Assembly (NCBI RefSeq): GCF_039555335.1
Contig: NC_092640.1
Coordinates: forward strand, 44,356,099 to 44,420,098
DNA length: 64,000 nucleotides
Origin: Amphiura filiformis
Taxonomy: Eukaryota; Echinodermata; Ophiuroidea; Amphilepidida; Amphiuridae
Direction of reading: 5' to 3'
In this document: positions 60,301-64,000 of the stretch, piece after piece
Layout: each line of letters begins with the position of its first letter
Position numbering within the stretch: position 1 is the first letter of the stretch
Position numbers and translations under genes: made by a program
Notes under the pieces: generated by a model
What the model was told of the DNA's origin: nothing
The model's database searches: none
The model's input: only the letters and a program-made list of their open reading frames with translations

Positions 60301-62176
60301 TCAATTTGGTATATGGTAATTTGATAATTGGTGAGAGATTCAGAAAATATTTTCATTATTGTGCACAAATTTTACAATAATACATACAGCAAAATACTGT
60401 CTACAAGCATATACCGGTATGCTCTAAATGAGGGTTTTTTTGGTTTGTTTGTTTTTGTTGTTTTTTTGACGAAAGAGACAAAAGGCATATATATCCTCCA
60501 CAAAAACATTACAATAAATTATTGGTCTTACAATAATACATGTTTGTACATCTGCCTGATCAGCAATATAGTTGCTCAAACTCCAAATAAAGTTTTTGTG
60601 TATGGTGTCTGCCTTTCGTCAAAAAAAACCCCTCAATTTAGAGGCACCTAATGCTTGTAGATGGGAATTTTAGGGAATATCCGATGTTACAGAGCATGAA
60701 AGTGGGAAAGCAACAGTAAACCATGACCTACCGATGGCTCCCTGGCTGGGGAATAGTTGCAGGCATTAGCATTGTTATTACCGGCAGCTACAGACATTAC
60801 AACACCTCGGTTTACAGCACTGGCAACAGCATTGTCCATAGTAGAGGATGCACCACCACCAATAGCCATAGAACCTACACTCAGGCCCATGATAGAGTTG
60901 ACACCTGCAAACAATCATAAAGCATGTTTAGAGTGGGAGCAGATGTATGGTTGTTTTGTGTATGAATTCTGGTGTAGGTGCGATGGGTGAGTAGTTAAGG
61001 CGTTCTGCTGTTGGCCAGGAGAATACGATTGGCATGAGTTTGAGCCTTGGGCTTACTTGGGTGAGAATATGATTGGCTTGAGTTTGTGCCTTAGGCTTGC
61101 CTTAGGTGAGAATTCTCTTCCTCTCCCAAAATCTTTCGGAGATCCTGGAATTGTGTTCAGTTACTTTACAGAATTCAGTATCAAAGTTATGTAATGTTAC
61201 TATGTCAACAGGATCACGCTCTTGAGTAATGAGTCACGATGAAAACGATCACCACACAAAGTATACATATAGCACTCGAAGGCATACCAAAATAGCGTGA
61301 TCCAGTAACCAAGAGAATTACATAGCCACTTCCATGATGAATATTTGCGGAATTTCTTCTTTAGATGATTTTATCGTAATGAAAAGTGAAATAAATAAAT
61401 TTTGATTAAAATGATACACTGCTTTAAAAGAAGGATCACTTAGTATATTACAGATATAGGAGGACAAATTGGTCCAGATTTCTTATGATTTGCTTTATTA
61501 TTTTGCTGGTTTGATTTTCTCAAATCACATTTCATGGATCATGTCACATAAAGTGGACCGAAATAACATTACACTTAATTGATAATGTAGTGAGTGTGAC
61601 AGTGTGATGGGTAGGGGTGATTTGGTAAAGACCTGCAAACATGGACCTTGTGCTAACTCTTTACCATCTACCTGCAACCGAGGATTTGCTACAGGGACCC
61701 TTCATAGAGTTATGTCTAGTATTGGGTGTTCGTAACTTAACAAATAGTTGCTTGAGTAGGGTTAAAGGTTTAGTGAAATGGACCCCATTTCTTGTTTCCC
61801 AGTGTAGGGACATGTTTCAGTTGGAATTGTAAAAAGTCTGATGAGTCCACAAATTTGGAGCCTAGCTTTGGGCGAGCAAGGTCCTCAGTTAGATCAGAAA
61901 ACTGTCTAGGTCTCCATTTGCAGGTTTTAGTGGTGAGTGGGTTGATGGCATTTGAGACTGAGCGATATTTTAACATCTAATTTGGTGGAAGGAAAGCTCA
62001 TGAGCACTAACATAAAAATAATACATACCATTTACAACATTTGTGGTTGATCCCGATCCGAAGCATGACAGTACACGGACAGATTTAAGTGACACTCCCG
62101 GAGCGACACCATAAGTTGCACTTCCAGCGATACCGGCACAATGGGTTCCATGTCCATTACAGTCCTCACCAGTGCC
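57178..62176 (-). CDS. Secreted proteinase K-type subtilase paralogue, 3' four exons (partial)
   Basis: Four exons (62176-62029, 60904-60732, 59731-59560, 57308-57178) make 206 codons of an S8 protease open to its stop. In order: GHGTHCAG (catalytic His), SMAIGGG and [16 protein letters not shown] (oxyanion Asn), [12 protein letters not shown] (catalytic Ser), then a 42-residue C-terminus ending LLYVQ. Exons for the signal peptide, propeptide and catalytic Asp must lie beyond the right edge. The strong likeness to fungal proteinase K in the [12 protein letters not shown] stretch fits an extracellular protease. Intron positions and phases equal those of the broken copy, so they arose by tandem duplication. 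Unusual: the Pro after the Ser motif (usually SM.xPH) is Ala here. No stops, shifts or bad splice sites are visible, so it is probably functional. Confidence 0.85.
57790..57915. repeat. MITE of the ATTTGAAATTCACAC family
   Basis: CCATTCCAGTTGAAATC, CACACAGGGG..GTGTAGATTTCAAATGG, CCCTATTTGAAATTCACACTCC. Its right arm ends in sequence continuing into 58094. Confidence 0.65.
58192..58884. mobile_element. MITE, TIR CCCAGCAAACACAAAACG
   Basis: CCCAGCAAACACAAAACGTT and AACGTTTTTGTGTTTGCTGGG-type inverse ends, with repeated ATGTCGGGTTATATAAAGG / CTTTATATAACCCGACAT blocks inside. A decayed relative ending TTTGTGTTTGCTGGG lies near 29035-29290. In intron 8 of the paralogue. Confidence 0.75.
59023..59394 (+). 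other. Unexplained 123-codon open frame in intron 8 of the paralogue
   Basis: [40 protein letters not shown] and [17 protein letters not shown] look more protein-like than most frames here. The frame is open upstream to about 59000, where CTCATTTAG could be an acceptor. The last 20 or so residues run into a MITE. I do not recognise a family; it may be a degenerate gene or transposon fragment, or chance. Confidence 0.25.
59347..59530. repeat. MITE of the ATTTGAAATTCACAC family
   Basis: CTCCATTTGAATTTCATACACC, then TTCCATTTGAAATTCATACTCCC and CTCTTCCACACAGAG, ending GGACTCTAAATGGA. Confidence 0.6.
59560..59731 (-). CDS. Subtilase paralogue exon: catalytic Ser
   Basis: [42 protein letters not shown] with the Ser codon 59584-59582. 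Same length and phases as the 27799-27970 exon. Thr before Ser is Ser, and the usual Pro two residues past MA is Ala. Confidence 0.85.
60732..60904 (-). CDS. Subtilase paralogue exon: oxyanion Asn
   Basis: [18 protein letters not shown], then [16 protein letters not shown] and REPS. Acceptor TTTGCAG, donor CCATCG|GTAGGT. It is one codon shorter than the matching exon of the broken copy near its start. Confidence 0.85.
60976..61130 (+). mobile_element. Possible tRNA-derived SINE
   Basis: GGTGAGTAGTTAAGGCG resembles an A box region and GGCATGAGTTTGAGCC a diverged B box 35-40 bases later. A TGATTGGCTTGAGTTTGTGCC duplicate follows. No clear tail. Confidence 0.4.
62029..62176 (-). CDS. Subtilase paralogue exon: catalytic His
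   Basis: [18 protein letters not shown] to [11 protein letters not shown]; His codon 62152-62150. Acceptor TGTTTAG, donor AAATG|GTATGT, phase 0 in and 1 out. It has the Cys right after HGTH as proteinase K does. Confidence 0.85.
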
Positions 62177-62464
62177 CTAAACAAATAATAACTAGAGTCA
62201 AAAGAATCTGAGTACAAGCCGCCGTCCAGGTAATACAACATTAATGGGTCAAATTTTACCAAGTTTAAAATTTGACAATTGACCCCTAAATTTTGACCAT
62301 TGGGATTATAAATATTTTCAACATATTTAGAATGTCATAAGAATCATTCCTGTTGAATTTGAGCTCCATTGGACCGATTTCAAAATTTGACCTTTGACCC
62401 GTATAACTTGACCACTGGGTCACAAATGTCATTAAATGCATGTTCTTGTGTCACAATGGTTATT

Positions 62465-62941
62465 CACGGCTGTTTGATGTATATAGAATTGGCTTCATTA
62501 TTAACTAAATGCAAACTATAGATGGCGCTATTTATCCTAAATCATATTTCTTTATTTACAAGGGGTAGGTAATTAATACCGCCATTAAAACAGCTGGAAT
62601 AGTATGAATAGGTGAAACAAGCAACAAGGAAATTTTATAAACATATTTTATCAAACAATAAAAGGAATTATTTGTATTAAAAGCTTGAAAGGGTAATTTC
62701 CAGTAACTAAATAGAGCCACCAATTTTGGCATTAATACATACATTTTATATCCGAAAAAGCTTTAAAAAATACTATAAAAGTGAATAATTTTTGTAAAAG
62801 AGGGGAAATTAAAGTTGAGATCAACTCAAAAGCATCTGTATACATTAGCACGATATCACTTTTAACTGTTTAAGCCTAAAATCTAGTTATACATGATGTT
62901 TTGTTTGAAAAACTAATAAATGATCCCATCAAACAACCGTG
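62465..62941. mobile_element. MITE, TIR CACGGCTGTTTGATG
   Basis: CACGGCTGTTTGATG and CATCAAACAACCGTG inverted; TATT on both outer sides may be the target duplication. A related half lies at 43800-43935 (CACGGTTGTTTGATGGC, ATGGCGCTATTTATC). Confidence 0.65.
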
Positions 62942-64000
62942 TATTAGGTTAAATACCACTAATTATGTATTACACGGGTTTCAATGGGAAAATGCCTAAT
63001 TTCGGGTGGAATTTTCTCATATTCAGAACTCTCACAGTTCAATGCCACCAATATCAGGTAAACTATATGATTTAGATGCCAAATGATCAAAAATTCAACA
63101 TAGGTTGACCTGAGACTTTTCTTGTTTTAACGCACTGAACCGTAAACACCTTAAAATGACAGTGCGCCCTCGAAGCTGAAAGTTACAATATGATAAGGCG
63201 ACTATTTACTCAAAACCGAAGCTGTGCGTATGAATTTTGGTACTATTACATCAAAAATGTCATATAATGAGAGAAAATGTACCATTTTGAAGCATCAAAC
63301 TCTAAAAAGTACTTTTTGGCTATATAACTTGATCAATTTCAGCGATTTTAATGCAGTCTTTTGAATGCCATGAAAACAAACAGTTCCTCATCGTATTTCA
63401 ATGTATCGCCCAGGCCTATTAGTGGTCTTTAACCTATTACTGTCGAGTATGAGCCCAATCCAAGCATGTCAGTGATTTAACCTTTGATCTCTATAACGTG
63501 ACGCCTGACCCCTGGGTCACGGATGGGGTTAACTGTACTTGCTTTGTGTTTAGATGTCACAAGGATTATTTCTGGTGAATTTCAGCTCAATCAGAGCTTG
63601 TTTGAAGATTTTGACCTTCGATATTGAATGAAACATATAACTTCATCTTAATCCTTTTGTTAGAACTGGCAATAAAAGTTCAAATTTCATATTATTTATA
63701 ATACAGGGTGTCGACACTGTGTGGGCGTCAATCATAGGGGGGCAGGGGTGACGTGTCCCCTCCACCTTTTGGCAAAATGACCCATTTTTTGTTCTTGTCA
63801 ACAATTTTTTGACAATTCAGGCTGTAAGTCCCCCCTACACACACACACCCACTTCATTATTGATTGGCGCTAATGGACTAAAAGTGGCTGAAAATGCAAA
63901 TAAGCTCATGAATATTCATAAATAGGCAAAGCTATACAGCACATCAAGCTACCATATCCACTCACCATACCAAGTTTGAAGTTGATCTGTCTTTTCGAAT
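62942..64000. other. Right edge, probably intron of the paralogue
   Basis: Holds a TGACCTTTGACC..GGGTCAC-type dispersed repeat (63470-63630), like the one at 62240-62440. No exon for the catalytic-Asp region is visible, so the paralogue's 5' half lies outside. Confidence 0.45.

Overview
This is an AT-rich, intron-rich and very transposon-rich piece of animal nuclear DNA. There are no operons, ribosome binding sites, rRNA genes or CRISPR arrays. GT..AG exons, a TATA-box promoter, tRNA-derived SINEs, LINE fragments and dozens of short inverted-repeat elements place it in a metazoan. Element ends such as CAGTGGCGTAGC, the very common octamer TAGGCCTA, and a histamine N-methyltransferase-like exon beside secreted proteinase K-like proteases suggest an invertebrate deuterostome (echinoderm or hemichordate). 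That assignment is inference, not proof.

Left part (1-15 kb): repeats dominate. The only convincing gene piece is one plus-strand exon (5977-6208) encoding the N-terminus of a histamine N-methyltransferase-like methyltransferase, with 22-bp and 36-bp tandem repeats just upstream. A perfect 45-bp inverted repeat at 11.5-11.7 kb contains a hammerhead-ribozyme-like motif on the minus strand.

Middle (15.9-45.5 kb): a nine-exon, minus-strand gene for a secreted proteinase K-type subtilase (S8). It has a TATA box, a non-coding first exon, a signal-peptide exon, an I9 propeptide exon and separate exons for the Asp, His, oxyanion-Asn and Ser motifs. It is broken in three ways: a 725-bp hairpin transposon with TTAA target duplication sits inside exon 4, an in-frame TAG lies four codons before the catalytic Asp, and an apparent one-base gain in an A-run truncates the last exon. 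Its introns are filled with repeats.

Right part (57.2-64 kb): the last four coding exons of a second, open paralogue on the same strand, with introns at the same places and phases but three to five times shorter. Its 5' exons lie beyond the window. The two genes are a tandem pair, one decayed and one apparently intact.

Mobile DNA: six foldback elements flanked by TTAA, two of them side by side and sharing one TTAA; elements with 8-bp target duplications and hAT-like CAG ends; a CCCGGGGG-ended family with 8-bp duplications; several TA-flanked Tc1/mariner-like non-autonomous elements, one holding a decayed DDE transposase; a tRNA-Met-derived SINE; a LINE reverse-transcriptase C-terminal fragment; and several nested insertions whose order can be read.
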